From Hymenobacter yonginensis (GTDB lineage: Bacteria; Bacteroidota; Bacteroidia; Cytophagales; Hymenobacteraceae), in NCBI RefSeq assembly GCF_027625995.1, contig NZ_CP115396.1, positions 3,224,001-3,288,000 on the forward strand: DNA of 64,000 bases, read 5' to 3'. The notes below the pieces were generated by a model, which worked only from the letters and a program-made list of their open reading frames with translations, made no database searches and had not been told where the DNA came from. Position 1 is the first letter of the stretch. Every line of letters begins with the position of its first letter. The translations under genes were made by a program, and so were the position numbers. Shown here piece by piece: positions 16,455-24,057 of this stretch.

Positions 16455-18761
16455 CTAAAACAGCACGCTCACGCTGCCTTTCACGAAAAACGGTGTGCCG
16501 GGCGTGTAGTGCAGCTCCGAAACGCCTTCGGTGGGCTCGCCGGGCAGGCGGCTCAGGGTGTCGAACTGGGCCTGGTTCCACTCCACGTTCAGCAGGTTCT
16601 CGGCGGTAGCCCCAAGCACGAAGCGGCCCACGGCGTAGCTGGCCACGGCATCGAGCAGGAAATAGCCCTGCGCCTGTACTGTGTTGGCCTCGTTGGCCGG
16701 GCGGGTGTTGAGGTGGCGGTAGCGCAGGCTGGCGCTCAGGCCGCGCGGCTGCTTGAGCGTGAGGCCGCCCACGGTGGTAAAGCTGGGCGCCAGCGGAATG
16801 TAATTCTCCCCTTTCGGCACGCCCACCAGCCGGCCGTGGGCATAGTTCAGGTCCACATCAGCGAAGAGCATACGGCTGAGCTGGTAGCGCAAAGCCACGT
16901 CGGCGCCGAAGCGGCGGGTGCGGCCGGCGCTTTCCGTGAAGCCGCCGTCGCCGACGTACACCAGCTCGTCCTGCAGGTGCAGGGCCCAGAAGGCGGCATT
17001 CACCACCAGCGCCGGCAGCGGCTTGAAGGTGCTGCCCACCTCGTAGCCGATGGCCCGGGGCAGCGCCGGCAGCGAGTCGTTGCGGTTCACGACTACGGCG
17101 CGGGCATCGTTGGAGTGGAAGCCCAGGCCCGAACGCACAAACAGCTGCGTGTTCGGCGTGAGGTCGTAATAGAGGTTCAGCTTGGGGCTGATGCGCGCCT
17201 TGGTGGCGCGGCCCGAAGTTTCGGTGTCCTGCGCATCGCGGTAGCGAAACACGAAGTAGTCGGCCCGAAGGGCGGCGTTGAGCGTGAGTTGCTCGGTGAG
17301 CGTGAGCGTCTCGTCGAGGTAGGCGTTCAGGTTCTGCTCGAACACCCGGCCGGCCACGATGGTGCCGGTCACCTGCCGCTTCACGGAGTTGCGCAGAGCC
17401 ACGTCCACATCATCAATGCGGGTGCCGAGGCCGAAGGTGGAGCGCAGGGCCCGGCGGCCCAGCTGGCCGGTGCGCTCGTAGGTGCCGGTGTAGCCGTAGA
17501 TGTTGCGGCCGTCGGTTTGCCGGATCTGGTCGCCCTGGTCGGGGTTTTCGAGGAAGAAAGTAAAGTTGGAGTAGAGGTTGAAATTGTAGCGCGAGAAGTA
17601 AGCCTGCTGGCGCAGCACGGCATCGTGGGGCAGGGCGGTGGTGAGCACGGCCGTGGCGTTGGTGCGGCTGGTGCTGCCGCCCTCGGTGTCGTCGATGGAG
17701 CCGAAGCGCGAAATCCGGCCGTCGCGCACGGCCCGCTCCGGCACCTGCCCCGAGGCATCCCAGCGCGAAGTGAAGTGCGAGCCCAGCAGCATCAACGACG
17801 TGCGGTCGGACAGAATACCGGTGTATTTGCCCAGCCCGTTGAAGCGCCGAAAGTGCTGCGGGCTGTCGAAATAGGCGTTGGTGAACGTGTACTCGGAGGC
17901 CAGGTAGGCGCTTTCGGTCTGGTTGGACAGCAAGTGCTTGCCGGCGGGCAGCAGATCCAGCAGCGCCACCGCCCGGCGTGTATCAAACCGCCCGATTTCC
18001 ACCTTGGCCAGGCTGCTTTCCAGGCTGGTTTTGGTGCTGAACTCGCCGGAGCCGGCCGTGGCAAAATCGCCGAAACGGGCCGTGTAGGGGCCTTTGTACA
18101 CGCGTAGCGCGTCCACGGTTTCGGGTATCACAAAGTGCATGTCGGCGTAGCCCTGGCCGTGGGCATGGCTGACCATGTTCACCGGCAGCCCGTCGATGCT
18201 CACGTTGAAATCGGTGCCGTGGTCGACATCGAAGCCGCGGATGAAAATCTGCTCGGCCTTGCCGCCGCCAGCGTGCTGCGCAATCACCAGGCCCGGCACC
18301 AGCGGCAGCAGATCCTGCGCCGAGTTCACGGGCCGCAGCACCTGGTCGATGCGGGTGATGGCGGCCAGGCTCTGGTTGGGGTCGCGGGGCTGGGCCACCG
18401 TGACTTCGCGCAGATTGAGGGCCACGGCGGGCAGCGCCAGCGCGAGGGTCTGGGTTTCGCCGACAGCCAGCGTGAGGGTCTGGCGGCGGGTGCCGTAGCC
18501 GAGGCCGGTGGCTTGCAGCGTGTAGGTGCCGGCCGCAAGTCCACCGAGCCGGAAGTGGCCCAAAGCGTCGGTAGCAGTGCCGGTAGTGCCGGCCGGGCCA
18601 GTCAGCTGCAGCCCAGTGCCCGGCAGTGGTTGTCCGGAAAGAGAATCGGTGATGGTGCCGCGTAGCGTGGCCAGGGCGCTAGATTGCGCGGACGCCGGGC
18701 GGCTGCTCAGGGCCAGCAGCGCCAGCCCAAGCAGGTAAAGTCGTAAAAAGTAGAGGTGCAT
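16455..18761 (-). CDS. TonB-dependent outer-membrane receptor
   Basis: 768-residue outer-membrane active transporter. The signal peptide ends near residue 25 (RPASAQ). A carboxypeptidase-regulatory-like beta-sandwich domain spans about 30-115, then the plug (about 130-245) with IFIRGFDVDHGTDFNVSIDG, then the barrel ending in aromatic VLF. The plug carries SHAHGQGYADMHF, a histidine-rich loop that could bind a metal or metal chelate. The gene lies downstream of a Cys/His-rich small protein and a HupE/UreJ protein, so metal uptake is a reasonable inference, with the ion unknown. No SusD partner is present, which argues against a glycan system. Confidence 0.88.
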   Translation of the reverse strand: MHLYFLRLYLLGLALLALSSRPASAQSSALATLRGTITDSLSGQPLPGTGLQLTGPAGTTGTATDALGHFRLGGLAAGTYTLQATGLGYGTRRQTLTLAVGETQTLALALPAVALNLREVTVAQPRDPNQSLAAITRIDQVLRPVNSAQDLLPLVPGLVIAQHAGGGKAEQIFIRGFDVDHGTDFNVSIDGLPVNMVSHAHGQGYADMHFVIPETVDALRVYKGPYTARFGDFATAGSGEFSTKTSLESSLAKVEIGRFDTRRAVALLDLLPAGKHLLSNQTESAYLASEYTFTNAYFDSPQHFRRFNGLGKYTGILSDRTSLMLLGSHFTSRWDASGQVPERAVRDGRISRFGSIDDTEGGSTSRTNATAVLTTALPHDAVLRQQAYFSRYNFNLYSNFTFFLENPDQGDQIRQTDGRNIYGYTGTYERTGQLGRRALRSTFGLGTRIDDVDVALRNSVKRQVTGTIVAGRVFEQNLNAYLDETLTLTEQLTLNAALRADYFVFRYRDAQDTETSGRATKARISPKLNLYYDLTPNTQLFVRSGLGFHSNDARAVVVNRNDSLPALPRAIGYEVGSTFKPLPALVVNAAFWALHLQDELVYVGDGGFTESAGRTRRFGADVALRYQLSRMLFADVDLNYAHGRLVGVPKGENYIPLAPSFTTVGGLTLKQPRGLSASLRYRHLNTRPANEANTVQAQGYFLLDAVASYAVGRFVLGATAENLLNVEWNQAQFDTLSRLPGEPTEGVSELHYTPGTPFFVKGSVSVLF

Positions 18762-18893
18762 AGTGCCACAGCCATGACGGGACCTCTACCGCACGCGAGG
18801 CGGGCAGAAGGCACGTCGGGTGATAAGAAGTTGACAGAATCCGGCTTGCCTGGCAAACCGAAAAAGCGGGCACAGGGAGGCCCGCAGCACTTC

Positions 18894-19280
18894 TTATCCG
18901 TGGCGCGGCGGCGCGTAGGGCTGCTGCCCGAAACCAGCCGGCACAGCCGGGCGCAGGCGCGGCGCCTGGGGTTTCGGGGCGTAGATAACTACCGCTACCG
19001 GAGCTGGTTCGGCGGCGGTGAGGCAATGCACGTCCAGCCCTTTGAGGGTGCTCAGGAAGTGTAGCGGCGTTTCCGAGGCGCCGGGTTTGCGGGTGGCGTA
19101 CTGCTCGCCGTTGCAGTGGTCGAAGCAGTCGATTTGCAGGTAGTGCTTTTGCTGGCAGTCGGCGCTGTGCACGTAGGCGGTGGCGCGCTGTGGCACGGGT
19201 TCCGGCCGGCCCACGAGGCCCGCGCCAACTACCAGCAGGTAGTTGAGCAGCAGCAGCCAGATGAGGACGGAACGGAGCAT
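18894..19280 (-). CDS. Small Cys/His-rich membrane or exported protein
   Basis: 128 residues, no family assigned with certainty. The N-terminus (LIWLLLLNYLLVVGAGLVG, about 6-24) is one hydrophobic helix, either an anchor or an uncleaved signal. The following domain has Cys42, His46, Cys52, His55, Cys56, His74, His85 and Cys86; the DCFDHCNGEQY block looks like a metal site. The last 35 residues are Pro-rich. It resembles in design the small Cys-rich proteins often found next to TonB receptors in Bacteroidota. Here it lies between HupE and the receptor, 132 bases before the receptor start. Metal binding is inferred, not shown. Confidence 0.65.
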   Translation of the reverse strand: MLRSVLIWLLLLNYLLVVGAGLVGRPEPVPQRATAYVHSADCQQKHYLQIDCFDHCNGEQYATRKPGASETPLHFLSTLKGLDVHCLTAAEPAPVAVVIYAPKPQAPRLRPAVPAGFGQQPYAPPRHG

Positions 19281-19306
19281 ATTCGTTGTTTACTTTTTGT
19301 TGTTTG

Positions 19307-19387
19307 GCTGTCATTCCGAGCAGCGCGAGGAATCTGAGTTTGCTTGGTGTGTTTCCTCAGATTCCTCCCTGCGGTCGGAATGACAGC
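19307..19387. repeat. Family A inverted repeat inside the HupE-TonB cluster
   Basis: Arms 19307-19338 and 19356-19387, each 32 bases, are imperfect reverse complements with the GTCATTCCGA...GGAATCTGAG core. The element lies between the HupE stop and the start of the small Cys/His gene, so a cluster-length transcript would carry a long hairpin here. Confidence 0.8.
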
Positions 19388-19392
19388 TATTA

Positions 19393-20064
19393 TCAGGCGA
19401 AAAACACCCGCTCCACCGTCCAGTAGGCGGCAATGAGGCCGATGACGATGGACGCCGGCACCACCACGCGCTGCTTGTACCAGGGCTTGCCACTGAACCA
19501 GTAGCCAACCAGCCCCCAAGCCAGCAGAATCACGGCCACCTGGCCCAGCTCCACGCCCACATTGAAGGCCAGCAACGACTCCAGAAACAGCCGCCGCGGC
19601 AGCCCCAGCCCGGTCAGGACGCTGGCGAAGCCCATGCCGTGCACCAGCCCAAAGCCGAACACCACCACCACCCGCCACGGATTCAGCTTGCTGACGAGGA
19701 TGTTTTCCAGCGCCACAAACAGAATCGACAGCGCAATAATGGGCTCAATAATACCTGGCGGCGGCGAAATCAGCCCGTACATGGCCAGCCCCAGCGTGAT
19801 GGAGTGCGCCACCGTAAAGGCCGTGGCCTGCACCAGCACCGACTTCAGGCGCGGCTCCAGCAGCGCAATGCTCAGCACGAACAGAATATGGTCGAGGCCC
19901 AGCGGCAGGATGTGCTCGAAACCCAGCTTCAGGTAAATCCAGATGGCATCGGCCTGGGAAAGTTTGCTGACGTCTACGCCGTCCAGCGCGTGGGCACTGG
20001 CGGCGGCCGGAGCCAGCAGCAACGGCAGCAGCAGTAGCAGGCGGGAGGGTAGCGGCGGCTTCAT
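19393..20064 (-). CDS. HupE/UreJ family membrane protein
   Basis: 223 residues. The N-terminus has a signal peptide cleaved near AASAHA (residue 25). At least five hydrophobic segments follow. The conserved family motif FEHILPLGLDHILFVLSIALL begins near residue 49, with FTVAHSITLGLA and VHGMGFA further on; these His and Asp residues are the likely metal ligands. HupE proteins in rhizobia act as nickel permeases; this branch (HupE_UreJ_2) is less defined. It begins 4 bases after the TPR gene stop, so the two are almost certainly co-transcribed. The ion moved, and even its direction, is unknown. Confidence 0.85.
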   Translation of the reverse strand: MKPPLPSRLLLLLPLLLAPAAASAHALDGVDVSKLSQADAIWIYLKLGFEHILPLGLDHILFVLSIALLEPRLKSVLVQATAFTVAHSITLGLAMYGLISPPPGIIEPIIALSILFVALENILVSKLNPWRVVVVFGFGLVHGMGFASVLTGLGLPRRLFLESLLAFNVGVELGQVAVILLAWGLVGYWFSGKPWYKQRVVVPASIVIGLIAAYWTVERVFFA

Positions 20065-20068
20065 GCGG

Positions 20069-21394
20069 TTATCGCGCGGCCAGCAGCTGCTTGCCTTCCT
20101 CGGCCAGCTCCAGGCTCAGGTAGGGATTGATGGCCAGGGCCTGCCGGATCAGGGCCTGGCCCTCGGCGGCGTGGCCGGATTTGGTGGCAATCAGGCCGGC
20201 GCGACACAGAAGCGTGGGGTTTTGGGAGTTGGTGCGGCGGGCCTGCGTGATGAGCTTGCGGGCCGCAGCGTATTCGCCGCGCTTGTAGTGTACCCAGGCC
20301 AGCGTTTCCTGCACGTCGATGTTGTCGGGTCGGCGCTCGTACTCGGCTTTGGCGTGCTCCAGAGCTTTGTCGGGCTCGTTGGTTTTCAGGTAGGCGTAGG
20401 CCAGCTCCCGGTCGGCGTAGTGGCCCATCTGCTCGTTATCGTCGGCCTCTTTGGCGTCGGTAGCCAGCATTTTGATGGCCTCGCGGGCCATGGCGTTGGC
20501 TTTGGCCGGCTCGTGGTTGAGGCGGTAGAGGTCGGTCAGCTCATCGGCAAAGGCATAGTCCTTCACCGTGGCGCGGGCTTTCAGGAAGTGCGCAATGGCC
20601 GCCGGATAGTCGTGGCGGGCTTTGGCCACGCGGCCGAGGCCGGCCAGGGCGTAGGCGTAGCCGGGGCGGGCCGCCAGGGCCGTCTGGTACTGCTGCTCGG
20701 CGCGGTTCAGGTCGCCGGTGGTTTCGTAAAGGTGGCCCAGCGTGATGCGCGACCATTCGGTTTGCTCCAGGCCACCTACGCCGGCTTTGGTGGCCATGTC
20801 CATGGCCTCGATGGCGCCGGGCACGTCGCCGTGGATTTCGCGCAGGTACGATACCCGGGCGTAGGCCCGCAGGTCGGGGCGCACGGTATTCATCTTGTCG
20901 GCCATGCGCACGGCTTCGGGGTAGCGGCCCAACTCTACGTTGGCGTCGCAGAGCAGCCCGTACACGAAGGCGTTGTTGGGGTTGAGCTGCACGGCCTGTT
21001 CGGCCAGGGCCAGGCCTTCGGTGAAGTGGTGCTGGGTGAGGCTGAGCGAGGCTTTGCAGCACAGCGCCTCAAAATTGTCGGGTTCCCGGCGCAGAATCTC
21101 GTCGAGCAGCTTCACGGCGGCCATGTCGTAGTACGGATGGTCGCCGGTTACGCGGCCTTCCTGCATGTAGGCCTGGGCCAGCAGCAACTGGGCCTTGGTG
21201 TCGTCGGGTTTGTCGCGCAGGCGGGCCAGCAGGCCGCCCACGGCTTGCTGGGTGTTCACCCACTCGCCACCCAGCGCTAGGTCGCCGTGCCGGGGCTTGA
21301 GGGCGGGAACGGGCTCGGGCTTCCGGAAGAAAACCAGCGCCGCCACCGCCGCCATAAAGCTCAGCAGTAAGATCGGGTAAAGATATTTTCGCAC
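20069..21394 (-). CDS. Membrane-anchored TPR protein
   Basis: 441 residues from a GTG at 21394 (VRKYLYPILLLSFMAAVAALVFFR). That start gives a clean N-terminal membrane helix and lies 27 bases after a near -7 element, TATCTTTC at 21421-21428. An upstream start at 21466 is possible but would read through that element and a hairpin. After a 40-residue linker, about ten TPR-like helical repeats run to the end, for example GHLYETTGDLNRAEQQYQTAL and AYLKTNEPDKALEHAKAEYE. TPRs bind proteins, so it may tether or assist the DUF4331 or HupE product. It is directly upstream of HupE. Confidence 0.8.
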   Translation of the reverse strand: MRKYLYPILLLSFMAAVAALVFFRKPEPVPALKPRHGDLALGGEWVNTQQAVGGLLARLRDKPDDTKAQLLLAQAYMQEGRVTGDHPYYDMAAVKLLDEILRREPDNFEALCCKASLSLTQHHFTEGLALAEQAVQLNPNNAFVYGLLCDANVELGRYPEAVRMADKMNTVRPDLRAYARVSYLREIHGDVPGAIEAMDMATKAGVGGLEQTEWSRITLGHLYETTGDLNRAEQQYQTALAARPGYAYALAGLGRVAKARHDYPAAIAHFLKARATVKDYAFADELTDLYRLNHEPAKANAMAREAIKMLATDAKEADDNEQMGHYADRELAYAYLKTNEPDKALEHAKAEYERRPDNIDVQETLAWVHYKRGEYAAARKLITQARRTNSQNPTLLCRAGLIATKSGHAAEGQALIRQALAINPYLSLELAEEGKQLLAAR

Positions 21395-21465
21395 AGAAAC
21401 GGGAGTTGAGAGTTCGGAAGGAAAGATAGGGCGATGGGGCCGCTGGTTGCGTTGATTACCGCCCA

Positions 21466-21501
21466 AAAGTTAGCCGGGCTCATCCGGGCCCGGCTAACTT
21501 T
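21466..21501 (-). terminator. Terminator or attenuator between DUF4331 and TPR genes
   Basis: 14-bp perfect stem AAAGTTAGCCGGGC / GCCCGGCTAACTTT with an 8-base loop. On the minus strand it is followed by only a short T run then GGGCGG, so it may act as a partial terminator after DUF4331. Confidence 0.6.
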
Positions 21502-21563
21502 CTCATTTGGCTGGCAGGCAGAGCACCTAGCCAGGGCCGGATGCTGCGCCAGAACAAAGCAGA

Positions 21564-23633
21564 CTAGCGCTGGTGCGCAATCCGGATGGTTTGCAGCACC
21601 GTCGAGCCGTTCGAGAGGGTAGCTACATAGATGCCGGCGGCCGTGCCGGACGGCATGCGCCATGCGTACTCAAAGGCGCCGGGCTTGTGGGCTTTGCCTT
21701 TCATCGGCGTGGCAATCACGCGGCCGTTCAAGTCGGTGATGCGCAGCGTCAGGTCCGACTTCACGCCTACTTCGTAGCTGAACGTGGTCTGGTCAACTAC
21801 CGGATTCGGGTAGGCCACGAAGTTGTCGACGGTGTTGGGCTGCAGGCCGAGGCCGCCGGTGGCGTTGCGCTGCGACAGGGCTACGCGCTGGGCTTTGGTG
21901 CCGCTCCAGGGTGTCTGGGCATACGGGAAGCCGGCTTTGAACGTGGTGTCGTTGGCTTCAATACCGGTGCGGAAGCCTACCACGCCCAGCAATTGCGGCG
22001 TGAGCGGGCTGGTAGCGGTGGCTGTGTAGTCGTCGTAGAACAAGCCAATGGCGGCCAGTACGGCACCACCTACGGCTTGCAGTTCGATACGCGTCACGTC
22101 ATCCTCCAGACGGCGGCCGTTCGGGAAGCCGTCCATGTTCGGAATGTTCTGCAGCGTGGCATTGGCGTTGTAGCGCGGATCGGTGAGGCCCAGCACGGCA
22201 GCCTGCAGCAGGCCTTCGGAGCTGAAATCAGCCGAGTTGCGCGGCGTAGCGGGCACGGCCATGTTCAGGCGCAGCATGTCGCCGAGTACGGGCAGGAAGT
22301 TGTTGATGAACGGCTTGCCGGCCGCCAGCGGGTTGCGGGCCGGCTTGCCCGTGGCCAGCTGGTAAGGCGGCAGGTTGGGCACGCCCGTGTGGAAGATCGG
22401 CAGGATATCCACGGAACGCGGCTTGCCGGCGCGCAGCAGGTAGGGGCCAAACGTGGCGTCAGCAAACACGGTACCGGCACGCTGGGTGGCCGTCAGGCCC
22501 GATACGCCGTTGGCGCCGTTACGGAAGTCGAATGCCTGCAGCGAGTTGCTCTGGATGCGCAGCGGGGCCAGACCGGGTACGGCCGCGCCGTAGTAGGTGG
22601 TACCGTTGGCCGTGCCCTCGGCCATGTACAGGCCGAGTTCAGGGTTGGAGAGGTAGTCGTCGGTGGAGGCGTCCTCGGTGTAGGGCGTGCGCGAATTCCA
22701 GCGGTCCTTGCCGCCGATGGGCACGATTACTTCGTTGGTGAGCGGCATACCAATGCGCGACACCTGAATCCAGTTGCCTGAATGGGCCTGCGTGCCGTCG
22801 GCATTGAGCGTGCGCAGGGCCGGGCGGCTGGCCGAAGCCCACACGCCAATCACGAAATCAGGGTCCAGAATGTTGGCGGCCTGGGCGGCGGTTTTGCCGT
22901 CTTTCTGCAGCAGCGAAATCGGAATCTGCAGGGCAATGGCGTGGGTGTTCTTGCGGGCCAGGCCGTCGCGGGCGCTGGCCGTGCGGATACCACCCAGATC
23001 AAAAATACCGCCCAGATCGGCAAAGAACGGGTCGTCGGTCGGGCCGCAGAATACTTTCACGCCGTTGGCCGCCGTCCGGATGGCGCCGGTCATCAGGGCG
23101 TCATAGGTGGTGTTGAGGCCGGCAGCGCTGGTGATGGAGCGCGGACCTACGTTGGTAGGCGGCACGATGCCGTTGGTGACCAGCGTGGTGGTAGCCCCAC
23201 CCCGGATAGCTTCCAGGGTGTAGGTGGTTTTCAGGTTCTGCTGGCCCAGCCGGATGTTGAAGAACGTGGTGGGGTCCTGGTTGGTGCGCGAGAACGTGAA
23301 ACGGTAGGTGATGTCGTCGCCGGTGGTGGTGGCGCTGTTCTTCACGTGAATCTCGTAGCGCACGTTCTCGCCGAACGTGTTGTAGTTGGGGCCACCCTGG
23401 GGCAGCTCCAGCGGAATGTAGTTGGCGATGATGGTCACGGTTTCCGCAGCGTCGGGGCTCCGGAAGGCGTACAGGTCGGTGTTGTCGGCCAACGGGTCGT
23501 CGGCAATAAGCGGGGCTTCGCGGTGGCTGGAAGCTTCCAGGCGGGTGCCTTGGCCACTCCAGGCGACGGCACCTACTACAGCGGTGGTAGCGGCGGCCAG
23601 CAGCAGAATGGGACGCGTAATGTTTTTTGCCAT
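21564..23633 (-). CDS. DUF4331 secreted protein with T9SS sorting domain
   Basis: 689 residues from the ATG at 23633 (MAKNITRPILLLAAATTAVVG). The N-terminal hydrophobic segment and following Ser/His region fit a signal peptide. The DUF4331 signature SSHREAPLIADDPLADNTD follows at about residues 35-53. The family occurs in many bacteria, has no settled function, and is often next to TPR and HupE genes (recalled, not searched). The final 80 residues start FVAYPNPVVDQTTFSYEV and end IRIAHQR, a Por/T9SS tail, so it is exported or attached to the cell surface. It is the first gene of the cluster and is followed by an attenuator-like hairpin. Confidence 0.88.
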   Translation of the reverse strand: MAKNITRPILLLAAATTAVVGAVAWSGQGTRLEASSHREAPLIADDPLADNTDLYAFRSPDAAETVTIIANYIPLELPQGGPNYNTFGENVRYEIHVKNSATTTGDDITYRFTFSRTNQDPTTFFNIRLGQQNLKTTYTLEAIRGGATTTLVTNGIVPPTNVGPRSITSAAGLNTTYDALMTGAIRTAANGVKVFCGPTDDPFFADLGGIFDLGGIRTASARDGLARKNTHAIALQIPISLLQKDGKTAAQAANILDPDFVIGVWASASRPALRTLNADGTQAHSGNWIQVSRIGMPLTNEVIVPIGGKDRWNSRTPYTEDASTDDYLSNPELGLYMAEGTANGTTYYGAAVPGLAPLRIQSNSLQAFDFRNGANGVSGLTATQRAGTVFADATFGPYLLRAGKPRSVDILPIFHTGVPNLPPYQLATGKPARNPLAAGKPFINNFLPVLGDMLRLNMAVPATPRNSADFSSEGLLQAAVLGLTDPRYNANATLQNIPNMDGFPNGRRLEDDVTRIELQAVGGAVLAAIGLFYDDYTATATSPLTPQLLGVVGFRTGIEANDTTFKAGFPYAQTPWSGTKAQRVALSQRNATGGLGLQPNTVDNFVAYPNPVVDQTTFSYEVGVKSDLTLRITDLNGRVIATPMKGKAHKPGAFEYAWRMPSGTAAGIYVATLSNGSTVLQTIRIAHQR

Positions 23634-23830
23634 GATGGATAAGGGGGTTGGAAAGGGTAAGGATGAGGAAACGCAACACACCAGCGGCAACAAGCCGATG
23701 GTGGCAAAAAGCAAAGCCAAACGCGCGGTGTGCGGAGCGGGATATAGAGCGAGAACAGGCAGGCCGGAAGCCGGCGGGCCTGTGGTAATTCTGCCGGGAA
23801 GGATAAGGTCCGACAGTATTGATTTCTAAT

Positions 23831-23860
23831 TATATAGAGTCCTACGTGAGTAGCTATATA
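23831..23860. promoter_or_regulatory. AT-rich dyad in the DUF4331-hscA intergenic region
   Basis: TATATAG (23831-23837) and CTATATA (23854-23860) form a dyad, with 10 of 15 half-site positions symmetric. It lies in the 424-base gap (23634-24057) between divergent DUF4331 and hscA. It is 198 bases from the DUF4331 start and its AT content contrasts with the GC-rich surroundings. It could be an operator. The rest of the gap holds no credible gene. Confidence 0.4.
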
Positions 23861-23963
23861 AGCGGTTTGGCAAAGGCGGCAATTATGTACATCTTTTATG
23901 AAACCCTTCGCGGCCCCACCTGGGTGGCCGGGGTGCAACACGGCGTGGGCGGGTTTTCTTCCG

Positions 23964-23971
23964 TACTTTTG
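23964..23971 (+). promoter_or_regulatory. Putative -7 element of hscA
   Basis: TACTTTTG matches TANNTTTG and lies 86 bases before the hscA ATG. No TTTG is seen at the expected distance upstream. Confidence 0.45.
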
Positions 23972-24057
23972 GGCCCTTTACGCGCCGGGCCGGTTGTTCT
24001 CGCTCACGCCCGTTTTGCCTCACCGTGCGCGCCCCCGGGCGCGCTGTCTTTATCCGC

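Noticed and set aside
23634-23720. Longer DUF4331 start at 23720
   Set aside because: The extension adds a second hydrophobic segment before the real signal peptide beginning MAKNITRPILL; no promoter fits it.
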